Below, piece by piece: positions 5,300 to 11,807 of a stretch of 11,807 nt of DNA. The notes under the pieces are model-generated. The model worked only from the letters and a program-made list of their open reading frames with translations. It was not told the origin of the DNA and did not search any database. Source of the DNA: an uncultured bacterium (GTDB taxonomy: Bacteria; Chloroflexota; Anaerolineae; JACIWP01); assembly GCA_903872005.1 (NCBI GenBank), contig CAIQJD010000786.1, positions 1 through 11,807 on the forward strand. The letters are read 5' to 3'. Position numbers and translations under genes: made by a program. How positions within the stretch are numbered: the first letter of the stretch is position 1; the number at the start of each line of letters is the position of its first letter.

Positions 5300-6748
5300 A
5301 TGAAAGCCAACTCTCAAGTCAATGCGTCCTTGCAGTTTTCGACCCTCTCCGTCTCGCAGATCGAGGACATTCTCAGCAGCTCCTACGAAGTGCTGGAAGG
5401 CATCGGCATGCTGCTGATGTCCGACGAAGTAGTGGAGATGCTCAAGAAAGCCGGCGCCTGGGTGGATAGCCAGGGCCGCACCCACATCCCCAGCTTCCTC
5501 GTCAAGCGCGCCCTGGGCACGGCCGCCAGCCGTGTCGTCCTTTCCGGCCGTGATGGCAGCCGCAAGGTCGTCCTGGAGAAGGATCGCATCTACTACGGCA
5601 CCGGCTCCGATACGCCCTTCATGTATGACCCATACACCGGCGAGCGGCGCGGCTGGACCTGCCAGGATGTCTACAACTCGGCCCGCACCGCCGATGCCTT
5701 GCCCAACATTGACTTCTTCATGTCCCACGGTCTGGTGCAGGATGTCCCGCCCAAGACCTATGACCGGGCGCAGTTCCTCTCCATGATTACCGGCATCAAC
5801 AAGCCCATGGTCGTCACCGCCGTGGACGGCCAGGGCCTGAAAGATCAGCACGAAATGGCCTGCGCCGTCGTGGGCGGCGAGCAAGCCTTCCGCGCCGCGC
5901 CGGTCTTCGGCGTTTACATCGAACCGATCTCGCCCCTGCAGCACTCGCCGGAAGTCATGGATAAGCTGCTCTTCGCCTCGGACAAGGGCATTCCCATCGT
6001 CTACGTGCCGGCCCCCATCACCGGCGGCACCGCGCCCGTCACCCTGGCCGGCATCCTGACCCAGGGCATCGCCGAATCCCTGGCCGGCCTGGTCATTTCG
6101 CAGCTCCGCAGCCCCGGCGCCGGCCTCATCATGGGCGGCGTCTACACCTCCCTCGACTTCCGCAGCATGATCTTCTGCTACGGCTCGCCGGAACTGCTGC
6201 TCCTCAGCGCCGCGCTGACCGACATCGCCAAGTACCCGGGCATCCCGATGTTCTCCACGGCCGGCTGCAGCGACTCCAACGACTTCGACGAGCAGGCCAC
6301 CTTTGAAGCCGGCGTCTCCATCCTCATGGCCGCCCTCTCCGGCGCGAACCTGATCCACGACGTGGGCTATGTCGAATCCGGCCTCAACGGCTCGTTGGAC
6401 ATGCTGGTCTTCTGCGACGAGGCCATCAGCATGGTCAAGCACATGCTGCGCGGCATCCGCGTCACGCCCGAAACCTGCGCCGTGGACGTCATCCGCGAAG
6501 TTGGCCCCGGCGGCCACTACTTGCAGCACGATCACACGCTCGCCAACTTCAAGGAGCAAATCTGGCGGCCGCAGTTCCTCAACCGCCTGGAGTATCTGAC
6601 CTGGAAGGAACGCGGCGGCAAGACCTTGCGCGACAAAGTCCATAACAAGGTGCTGCGTATCCTGGACGAGTACCAGCCGGCTCCGATTGACCCGGCCGCC
6701 ATGAAGAAGATGAAGGACATCGTTGCGCGCGCCGAAGGCCGCGCCTAG
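5300..6748 (+). CDS. MttB-family (trimethylamine methyltransferase family) protein, non-pyrrolysine, copy 1
   Basis: 482 residues, full length for the family (about 470-500). Members are TIM-barrel methyltransferases that move a methyl group from a quaternary amine or methylamine to a cognate corrinoid protein. Conserved blocks include NSARTADALPNIDFFMS, VPAPITGGTAPVTLAG, TAGCSDSN (318-327, Cys323), SGANLIHDVGYVESG and GPGGHYLQHDHT (402-413). There is no in-frame amber codon, so it is not a pyrrolysine trimethylamine enzyme. It belongs with the homologues typified by MtgB (glycine betaine) and MtpB (proline betaine). AAGGGAG lies 7 nt before the ATG. It is a tandem paralogue of the gene at 6868 and three loci upstream of a proline racemase, which favours a proline-type betaine (inference). 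No corrinoid partner gene is in view. Family strong; substrate unproven. Confidence 0.92.
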   Translation: MKANSQVNASLQFSTLSVSQIEDILSSSYEVLEGIGMLLMSDEVVEMLKKAGAWVDSQGRTHIPSFLVKRALGTAASRVVLSGRDGSRKVVLEKDRIYYGTGSDTPFMYDPYTGERRGWTCQDVYNSARTADALPNIDFFMSHGLVQDVPPKTYDRAQFLSMITGINKPMVVTAVDGQGLKDQHEMACAVVGGEQAFRAAPVFGVYIEPISPLQHSPEVMDKLLFASDKGIPIVYVPAPITGGTAPVTLAGILTQGIAESLAGLVISQLRSPGAGLIMGGVYTSLDFRSMIFCYGSPELLLLSAALTDIAKYPGIPMFSTAGCSDSNDFDEQATFEAGVSILMAALSGANLIHDVGYVESGLNGSLDMLVFCDEAISMVKHMLRGIRVTPETCAVDVIREVGPGGHYLQHDHTLANFKEQIWRPQFLNRLEYLTWKERGGKTLRDKVHNKVLRILDEYQPAPIDPAAMKKMKDIVARAEGRA

Positions 6749-6753
6749 GGAAC

Positions 6754-6847
6754 GGTCAGCGATCAGCAGTCAGCGATCAGCCGCAGCTTTCAGCGATGAT
6801 TCCCCGGCTGAAAGCCGAAAGCTGATCGCTGAAAGCTGACCGCTGAC
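6754..6847. repeat. Four-copy 13-mer repeat forming a long hairpin between the two mttB-like genes
   Basis: GTCAGCGATCAGC occurs twice in direct orientation (6755-6767 and 6769-6781). It is mirrored by two inverted copies: GCTGATCGCTGAA (6821-6833, one mismatch) and GCTGACCGCTGAC (6835-6847, one mismatch). An inner pair, AGCTTTCAGC (6785-6794) and GCTGAAAGC (6807-6815), makes a second stem. The repeat fills almost the whole gap from the mttB1 stop (6748) to the mttB2 ribosome binding site (6855). Such AGCTGATCGCTGA-type tracts appear to be dispersed intergenic repeats (inference). An effect on transcript stability or read-through between the paralogues is possible. Confidence 0.75.
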
Positions 6848-6854
6848 AGCTACG

Positions 6855-6861
6855 AAAGGAG
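6855..6861 (+). promoter_or_regulatory. Ribosome binding site that decides the mttB2 start
   Basis: AAAGGAG at 6855-6861 abuts the ATG at 6862 but lies 6 nt before the in-frame ATG at 6868. The second ATG is therefore the likely start, giving MTTYPDIRFKPF. Confidence 0.65.
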
Positions 6862-6867
6862 ATGACG

Positions 6868-8298
6868 ATGACGACGTATCCGGATATCCGCTTTAAGCCG
6901 TTTCTGAAGGTCATCAACGACCAGCAGATTGAGCAGATTCACGCCGCGACGCTGGAAGTCCTGGAGCGCACCGGCGTGCAGATGACGCATCCGCGGGCGC
7001 TGGAAGCCCTGCACGGGGCCGGCGCGCGCATCACCGGCGACCGCGTGCGTATCCCGGCCTGGTTGGTCGAGCAGGCCATCCGTCAGGCCCCCAAGCGCCT
7101 GATCCTGGGCAAGCGCAATGGCGAGCGTTCGGTGCATCTGGAAGGCGCCAAGTCCTTCTTTGGCCCCAGCCTCGACTGCATTGACTACCTCGATCCCCTG
7201 ACCGGCGACCGCCGGCCCTTCACCAGCGACGACTGCCGCATCACCGCCACCGTGGCGGATGCGCTGCCCAATTTCTCCTGGGTCATGACCATCGGCATGG
7301 CTTCCGATGTGCCGGCCGACATCGCCGACCGCATCATCGCCAAGCAGGTCTTCACCTACACGGAGAAGCCGCTGGTCTTCTGCTGCAAGAACCTGCAGAG
7401 CGTCTCCGACATCTACGAGATGGCGCTGTTGATTGCCGGCGGCGAGGAGCGCTTCCGTCAGGCGCCGACCATGCTGCAATACTCCGAGCCGGTCTCGCCC
7501 CTGGTGCATTAAGACCCGGCCATTGACAAGCTGATCTTCTGCGCCGAGAAGGGCATCCCGCAGACGTACTACCCGGCGCCCATGACCGGCAGCACCGCGC
7601 CGGCCACCTTTGCCGGCACGATTGTGCAGGGCAGCGCCGAATCGTTGAGCGGCCTCGTCGTCGCCCAGTTGGTCGCGCCCGGCGCGCCCTTCGTCTACGG
7701 CGCGTTCTCCACGATCATGGACATGTCCACCACCATCTTCAGCTATGGCTCCTCCGAGATGAGCTTGATGGTGGCGGCCCTGGCGCAGATGGCGCAGTAC
7801 TACCGGCTGCCCTTCTTCGGCACGGCCGGCTGCTCGGACAGCAAGACGCCCGACGCCCAGGCGGCGGCCGAAGCGGCTTTCTCCTGCCTCTCCTCGTCCC
7901 TCAGCGGCGCCAACCTGATTCACGACTCCGGCTGGCTCGACCACGGCTCCCTGGCCTCGCCGGCTTACCTGGTGTTGGTCAACGACATCCTCTGCATGGT
8001 CAACCAGTACATGCAGGGGCTGCCCATCAGCGACGAGACGCTGGCCGTGGAGGTCATTGACAAGGTCGGGCCGGGTGGGCACTACCTGAACGAAGATCAC
8101 ACCCTCAAGCACTTCCGCGATGTGTGGTATTCGCGCATCTTCGACCGCACCATCTACGCCCAGTGGCTGGAGCGGGGCAGCAAGACCTTCGAGGACCGCC
8201 TGCGCGAGGCAACCCGCAAGGCGATGGGGCACAAGCCGGCGGCGCTGCCGCCCGAAGTGCTCAAGGAAATCGAGCGTATGGCGAAGCGCTGGCGTTAG
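6868..8298 (+). pseudogene. MttB-family protein, copy 2, interrupted by one in-frame TAA
   Basis: Two collinear pieces in one frame: residues 1-214 end at TAA 7510-7512 in SPLVH-stop-DPAIDKL, and the frame continues unbroken to TAG at 8296-8298. Together they make a full-length (476 residue) homologue of the gene at 5300, which reads SPLQHSPEVMDKL here, so the stop replaces an ordinary residue aligned to Ser216. All family blocks survive downstream: YYPAPMTGSTAPATFAG, TAGCSDSK (Cys322), SGANLIHDSGW, GPGGHYLNEDHT. No frameshift or other lesion is seen, so this is a fresh nonsense mutation, a sequencing or assembly error, or read-through. Pyrrolysine insertion is unlikely: that uses TAG, and the family's pyrrolysine site is about 110 residues further on, near the TAGCSDS block. 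The ATG at 7582 has no ribosome binding site, so restart is doubtful. If intact, it would act on a quaternary amine like its neighbour. Confidence 0.85.
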
Positions 8299-8331
8299 CG
8301 CCGGCCGCGCCCAACCGAAGCGCCGATCGTA

Positions 8332-8362
8332 TCACCGCAGGGGGCGACGCCTCCTGCGGTGA
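8332..8362. repeat. 31-nt hairpin between mttB2 and the racemase promoter
   Basis: TCACCGCAGG (8332-8341) pairs perfectly with CCTGCGGTGA (8353-8362). Pairing continues inward through one G-T pair and GGCG/CGCC, with the centre at A8347. It lies 34 nt past the mttB2 stop and ends 14 nt before the TGG of the extended -10, so it covers the position of the -35 box. It has no T-run. It could be a terminator-like stem for the upstream genes or an operator for the racemase promoter; the position favours a regulatory role (inference). Confidence 0.7.
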
Positions 8363-8375
8363 GCGCGTTGACTTG

Positions 8376-8384
8376 TGGTATAAT
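8376..8384 (+). promoter_or_regulatory. Extended -10 promoter of the proline racemase gene
   Basis: TGGTATAAT matches the extended -10 consensus TGnTATAAT. No good -35 lies 16-18 nt upstream; a TTGACT at 8368-8373 is only 5 nt away and cannot serve. Transcription would start near 8391, about 24 nt before the ATG. AAGGGAG at 8401-8407 is the ribosome binding site, 7 nt before the start. Confidence 0.65.
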
Positions 8385-8414
8385 CTGTCTCGCAACTCAC
8401 AAGGGAGAACTTCC

Positions 8415-9425
8415 ATGGCCCACTTTTCGCATTGCATTACCGTGATTGATTCGCATACCGCCGGCGAGCCGACCCGCCTGGTTACGGCCGGCTTGCCGCC
8501 CCTGCGCGGCGCGACCATGGCCGAAAAATGGCGCTATGCCGCCCAGCACTTCAACCCGCTGCGGCGCATGCTCATGCTGGAGCCGCGCGGCCACGCCGAT
8601 ATGTTCGGCGCAGTACTGACCACGCCCTGCGACCCGCGCGCCGACTTCGGCCTGCTCTTTTGCGATACCGGCGGCTGGCTGACCATGTGCGGCCACGGGA
8701 CCATCGGCGCGGCGATGTCGGTCGTGCAGACCGGCATGGTACCCGTCACCAGCCCGGAGACCGTGGTGCGCTTCGACACGCCGGCCGGCCTGGTCGAAGC
8801 CCACGTCCTCAGCGACGGCGGGCCGTCTAACACCGTCTGGGTCGAAAATGTCCCCAGTTTCGTCTATGCCCACGATCTGAAGCTGGATGTGCCCGGCGTC
8901 GGCCAGGTGACTGCCGACATCTCGTTTGGCGGCAACTTCTTCTTCATCGTGCCGGTCGAGCAGGTCGGCCTGACCATCGAGCCGAAGAACGGCCGGCGTC
9001 TGGTGGATGTGGGCATGACCATCTTGCAGGCGGCCAGAGCCGCGTTCAAGGTGCAGCATCCCGAAGCGGCGCATATCAACGCCATCCAATTGGTCGAATT
9101 CACCCAGCCCGGCAGTAACGGAGCGGACTATCGCAACGTCGTTGTATTCGGCGAAGGCAATTTCGACCGCTCACCTTGCGGCACCGGCACCTGCGCGCGC
9201 ATGGCTGAGCTGCACGCCCAGGGCCGGCTGCCCCTGGGGCAGCATTTCATCCATGAATCCATCCTGGGGACGCGCTTCGACGGTCATCTGGCGCGCGAAA
9301 CGCGGGTGGGGCCTTTCGATGCGGTCATCCCGCGCATCCAGGGCGCAGCGTACATCACCGGCTTCAATACGTTCGTCCTGGACCCGGCCGATCCGTTGCA
9401 GGAAGGTTTCAACCTCTTGGGGTAG
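8415..9425 (+). CDS. Proline racemase / 4-hydroxyproline epimerase family protein
   Basis: 336 residues, the usual length. It has the two-lobed diaminopimelate-epimerase-like fold with two catalytic cysteines that swap the alpha proton without cofactor. Both are present: Cys92 in MCGHGTIGA and Cys255 in RSPCGTGTCARMA. The enzyme is therefore a racemase/epimerase rather than a trans-3-hydroxyproline dehydratase, where the second Cys is replaced by Thr. The N-terminal VIDSHTAGEPTRLV and the segment LEPRGHADMFGAV are typical of bacterial proline racemases. Proline and 4-hydroxyproline cannot be told apart by eye. The frame is open back to 8124, but the ATG at 8415 is fixed by the ribosome binding site, the promoter and family homology starting at once. 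It is cytoplasmic. Its place after two MttB-like genes suggests it handles the product of betaine demethylation (inference). Confidence 0.92.
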   Translation: MAHFSHCITVIDSHTAGEPTRLVTAGLPPLRGATMAEKWRYAAQHFNPLRRMLMLEPRGHADMFGAVLTTPCDPRADFGLLFCDTGGWLTMCGHGTIGAAMSVVQTGMVPVTSPETVVRFDTPAGLVEAHVLSDGGPSNTVWVENVPSFVYAHDLKLDVPGVGQVTADISFGGNFFFIVPVEQVGLTIEPKNGRRLVDVGMTILQAARAAFKVQHPEAAHINAIQLVEFTQPGSNGADYRNVVVFGEGNFDRSPCGTGTCARMAELHAQGRLPLGQHFIHESILGTRFDGHLARETRVGPFDAVIPRIQGAAYITGFNTFVLDPADPLQEGFNLLG

Positions 9426-9542
9426 GGCCGGCGCGCCGATGCTACGGATCGCCCCCCAATTGAAACGCATCCCGGCGAGGGGCCGAGGATCGGTGTGAGC
9501 CATCGCTCTGAATCCTGTTGGGACGATGTATCCACACTATGC

Positions 9543-9561
9543 AGCACAGAGGAGCACAGAG
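9543..9561 (+). repeat. Short direct repeat containing the ribosome binding site of the propeller gene
   Basis: AGCACAGAG at 9543-9551 and 9553-9561, separated by one G. The junction makes AGAGGAG (9548-9554), 7 nt before the ATG at 9562. It resembles the CAGAGGCGCAGAG arms at 4173-4260. The rest of the 136-bp gap (9426-9542) shows only a 10-bp palindrome, CGGCGCGCCG at 9429-9438, and no clear promoter. Confidence 0.5.
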
Positions 9562-10851
9562 ATGAAAGGACGCTGGATCCGCTTCGCAATCATGGGCATT
9601 CTGGTCACGTTGCTGGCCGTGGCGGCTGTGGCGCCGGCCGGCGCCAGTACAGCCTGGCAGCTCCGTTGGGACGGCGCGGAACACCCTGCGCCGATCACCA
9701 ATGACGCCGACCGTCCCGATGTGGCGGTCGCCGGCGCGCAGACGGTGCATGTCGCCTGGGAAGGCTGGCTTGGCGATGACCTCAACATCTGGGCGTCCAC
9801 GCGTCCGTTGCCAGGCGGCGCGTGGAGCGCGCCGGTCAACGTCTCGCAGGTCGAGCTGGGTACGGCCTATCCAGAGGCGGCGCGCCTGGCCGTCGGGAGC
9901 GACGCCACGGCGCACATCGTCTGGGAGACGTGGCAGGCGACGATCTACTACGCCTCGAAGCCGGCCGGCGGCGCGTGGTCAGAGGAGCAGCAGATTTCCG
10001 TGGATGGGCAGATGATGAGCCTGCCGGTCATCGCGATCAGCCCGCTCAATCAGACGCGGTTCGTCGCCTGGGAACAGAGCATTGACTACACCACGATCTT
10101 CACGTCCCAGTCGGCCATTTACTTCACGACCAGCGCCACCGGCGCGCCCGGCGAGTGGGAAGAGCCGATCAACCTGGCCGGCCTGACCCGCAACGCCATG
10201 AGTCCCGATATCGCAGTGGATAGCTCCGGCGCGGTGCATCTGGTCTGGACGGCCGAGCTGACCAGCGATGTGCCGCAGGTGTTCTACCGCCGGCGCAGTC
10301 CCGAAGGCGTCTGGGGCGCCATCCGCCAGGCGGCGTCGCGGCCCGATATGTGCGAGACGCCGTCGCTGGCGGTGGACCCGTTGTTCCGCCTGCCGGCCGT
10401 CGCCTGGGCCGAGGAGCAAGCCGATGGGGGGCGCGATATCTTCTTTGCCTCGCAATTCTCCGATGGCAACTGGAGCCTGGCGGCGCAGGTATCCAACGCG
10501 GACAACATCTCGCGCAGTCCGGATGCGCTGATCATGTCCGATGGGCGCATCCTGGTGGCGTGGGTGGGCATTGAGCCGGCGGACGATGCCGAGGCGCACG
10601 GCATCTTCTACGCGTCCCGCGAGCGTTTCGGCGAGACCTTCTCAGGGCCGAAACCCATTGAGGAGCCGGTCGGCGGGCGCAGCATCTCCACGCCGCGTTG
10701 GACCCTCGACAGCGCGGATGGCGTCCATCTGGTATGGGCGACCTGGGAAGAGGGCCAGCCGGTATCCATCTGGTATCGGCATGGGCGCGGCGTCACCGCG
10801 CCCGATCTGACGAATATCCGCTACCTGCCGTTGATCATGCGCCGGCGCTGA
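9562..10851 (+). CDS. Secreted seven-bladed beta-propeller protein (sialidase/BNR-like repeats)
   Basis: 429 residues. The N-terminus MKGRWIRFAIMGILVTLLAV is a classic Sec signal peptide with a likely cut after APAGA, near residue 29. The mature part holds seven repeats, each with a hydrophobic strand ending in Trp (VHVAW, AHIVW, RFVAW, VHLVW, PAVAW, ILVAW, VHLVW) and a following IYYAS-type strand and GAWS-type turn. The Trp residues are at 66, 121, 170, 229, 282, 334 and 392, a period of about 49-59, as expected for a seven-bladed propeller. The C-terminus NIRYLPLIMRRR matches a tail common on secreted Chloroflexota proteins (inference: surface sorting or retention). No sialidase catalytic residues were recognised, so a binding or scaffold role is as likely as an enzyme. 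The start is set by AGAGGAG and the signal peptide; an ATG at 9526 would add 12 unlikely residues. Confidence 0.85.
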   Translation: MKGRWIRFAIMGILVTLLAVAAVAPAGASTAWQLRWDGAEHPAPITNDADRPDVAVAGAQTVHVAWEGWLGDDLNIWASTRPLPGGAWSAPVNVSQVELGTAYPEAARLAVGSDATAHIVWETWQATIYYASKPAGGAWSEEQQISVDGQMMSLPVIAISPLNQTRFVAWEQSIDYTTIFTSQSAIYFTTSATGAPGEWEEPINLAGLTRNAMSPDIAVDSSGAVHLVWTAELTSDVPQVFYRRRSPEGVWGAIRQAASRPDMCETPSLAVDPLFRLPAVAWAEEQADGGRDIFFASQFSDGNWSLAAQVSNADNISRSPDALIMSDGRILVAWVGIEPADDAEAHGIFYASRERFGETFSGPKPIEEPVGGRSISTPRWTLDSADGVHLVWATWEEGQPVSIWYRHGRGVTAPDLTNIRYLPLIMRRR

Positions 10852-10857
10852 GCCGGC
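10841..10857. repeat. Short hairpin over the propeller stop codon, between convergent genes
   Basis: GCCGGC (10841-10846), loop GCTGA, GCCGGC (10852-10857). The loop contains the TGA stop. No T-run follows. Only 28 nt separate this stop from the end of the convergent cytochrome gene (10880). GCCGGC is very frequent in this DNA, so a chance pair is possible. Confidence 0.35.
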
Positions 10858-10879
10858 CGCTCCGTCGGATGGAGGTGGC

Positions 10880-11221
10880 TCACTTGGCGAGGAGGTAGTC
10901 CATGATGGCGTCAACTTCCACTTCGTCGAGGACGCCGGCATAGGCGGCCATCTCCGTCCCGTCCTTCCCCTGCGCGATGACCATGAAGAGGTCCTGGCGC
11001 TCGTAGGCCGGCGGCTTGATGCGCGGCGCCGACCCGCCGACGCCCTGCGCGCCATGACACTTGGCGCAATGGGTCGCGTAGAGCGCCGGGCCATTCTGTG
11101 GCGTGGCTGTCGTCGTGATGTCTCGCTCTTCATCCGTGCGCGCGACGCAGCCGGCCAGCAGGAAGCCGGCCGCCACGACCGCGATGAGGACACATAACGT
11201 CACTATATTGCGTGCGGGCAT
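10880..11221 (-). CDS. Lipoprotein monohaem cytochrome c (class I)
   Basis: 113 residues. A signal peptide at about residues 1-24 ends in the lipobox LAGC, so Cys25 would be lipidated and the protein anchored to the outer face of the membrane. A linker (about 26-43) leads to a compact class I domain with haem-binding CAKCH at 52-56 and a likely axial Met91 in GTEMAAY. The C-terminal helix VEVDAIMDYLLAK is typical of electron-carrier cytochromes and small cbb3/c6-like domains. GGAGG (11230-11234 on the + strand as CCTCC) lies 8 nt before the ATG. It is transcribed away from the ferredoxin gene and toward the propeller gene. It probably shuttles electrons to or from a membrane complex; the partner is unknown. 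Confidence 0.92.
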   Translation of the reverse strand: MPARNIVTLCVLIAVVAAGFLLAGCVARTDEERDITTTATPQNGPALYATHCAKCHGAQGVGGSAPRIKPPAYERQDLFMVIAQGKDGTEMAAYAGVLDEVEVDAIMDYLLAK

Positions 11222-11262
11222 ATCTTACGCCTCCAGTTCGCGCAAAGAAATCTACTGACGCT

Positions 11263-11291
11263 ATTATAGCACGGGTAGAAACCCGCGCCAA
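11263..11291 (-). promoter_or_regulatory. Promoter of the cytochrome c gene
   Basis: Read on the - strand: TTGGCG (11291-11286), 17-nt spacer, TATAAT (11268-11263) preceded by TGC (extended -10). A 5-bp inverted repeat, CGGGT (11272-11276) and ACCCG (11281-11285), sits in the spacer and could be an operator half-site pair. Confidence 0.7.
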
Positions 11292-11355
11292 TAGGATGAT
11301 TGGCTGAATCGTCCGCGTCCAGCTCAAAATGGGTGAGAATCAGGATTGTCGGCGC

Positions 11356-11384
11356 TTGCCACTTTTCCGCAACGCGAGTATAAT
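11356..11384 (+). promoter_or_regulatory. Promoter of the ferredoxin gene
   Basis: TTGCCA (11356-11361), 17-nt spacer, TATAAT (11379-11384). Transcription would start near 11391, leaving a leader of about 50 nt with AAGGAG at 11428-11433, 9 nt before the ATG at 11443. The interval 11292-11355 between the two divergent promoters shows no other clear element. Confidence 0.7.
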
Positions 11385-11424
11385 CGGCGCTTGGTAGGTT
11401 CTAACCACACGAAGATACATTTAG

Positions 11425-11807
<383 letters not shown>

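Noticed and set aside
5198..6643. 481-codon - strand frame opposite mttB1
   Set aside because: Antisense to a strongly conserved gene, low-complexity Gly/Ala/Asp/His composition, no family resemblance.
7510..7512. Pyrrolysine recoding of the mttB2 stop
   Set aside because: Pyrrolysine uses TAG, not TAA, and the family's pyrrolysine position is about 110 residues downstream near the TAGCSDS block, where this gene has ordinary Cys and Ser codons.
6850..8232. 460-codon - strand frame opposite mttB2, uninterrupted where mttB2 has a stop
   Set aside because: The opposite strand carries clear MttB motifs on both sides of the TAA. The antisense frame is a shadow with the same low-complexity composition as the one opposite mttB1.
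7582..8298. Independent gene for the C-terminal half of mttB2
   Set aside because: The ATG at 7582 has no Shine-Dalgarno sequence and lies inside a conserved motif (APMTGSTAP); the piece lacks half of the barrel.
8368..8384. TTGACT plus TATAAT as a -35/-10 pair for the racemase
   Set aside because: Only 5 nt separate the boxes; RNA polymerase needs about 16-18 nt. The extended -10 reading is used instead.
8124..8414. N-terminal extension of the proline racemase
   Set aside because: It overlaps the end of mttB2 in another frame, shows no homology, and contains the racemase gene's own promoter and ribosome binding site.

Overview
This is a GC-rich stretch of a bacterial chromosome with strong C/G third-codon preference. 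The likeliest source is a Chloroflexota (Anaerolineae-like) organism or metagenomic bin. That placement is inferred from three things: a secreted beta-propeller ending in a YLPL-type C-terminus of the kind common in secreted Chloroflexota proteins, MttB-family genes, and many palindromic intergenic repeats. No rRNA, tRNA, CRISPR array, transposase or phage gene is visible.

Layout. From base 1 to 10851 every gene lies on the + strand: a 5'-truncated PhzF-family isomerase (1-639); a calcineurin-like/purple-acid-phosphatase-like protein with unusual active-site residues (678-1817); a SdhA/FrdA/NadB-type flavoprotein (1854-3566); a RidA-family protein (3663-4157); a FadR-subfamily GntR regulator with its own strong promoter and a 13-bp inverted repeat over its start region (4368-5078); two tandem MttB-family methyltransferase homologues (5300-6748 and 6868-8298), the second broken by a single in-frame TAA; a two-cysteine proline racemase/4-hydroxyproline epimerase with its own extended -10 promoter (8415-9425); and a secreted seven-bladed beta-propeller (9562-10851). 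A lipoprotein cytochrome c is on the - strand (10880-11221). It is divergent from a 2[4Fe-4S] ferredoxin with a long helical tail that runs off the window (11443-11807), and each of these two genes has a good sigma-70-type promoter in the shared 221-bp gap.

How the genes may work together (inference). Non-pyrrolysine MttB homologues demethylate quaternary amines such as glycine betaine, proline betaine, carnitine and butyrobetaine, passing the methyl group to a corrinoid protein. Two such genes beside a proline racemase suggest uptake and breakdown of proline betaine or a hydroxyproline betaine. The flavoprotein and RidA could act on the resulting amine or imine intermediates, and the GntR protein is a plausible local regulator. 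No corrinoid protein, reductive activase or transporter is in the window, so the pathway is incomplete here.

The most interesting non-coding signals are: the 13-bp inverted repeat between the -10 box and start codon of the regulator; a run of hairpins that overlap stop codons; a four-copy 13-mer repeat between the two mttB-like genes; a 31-nt perfect-class hairpin on the -35 side of the racemase promoter; and an orphan, near-perfect Shine-Dalgarno sequence in the mttB1 leader.
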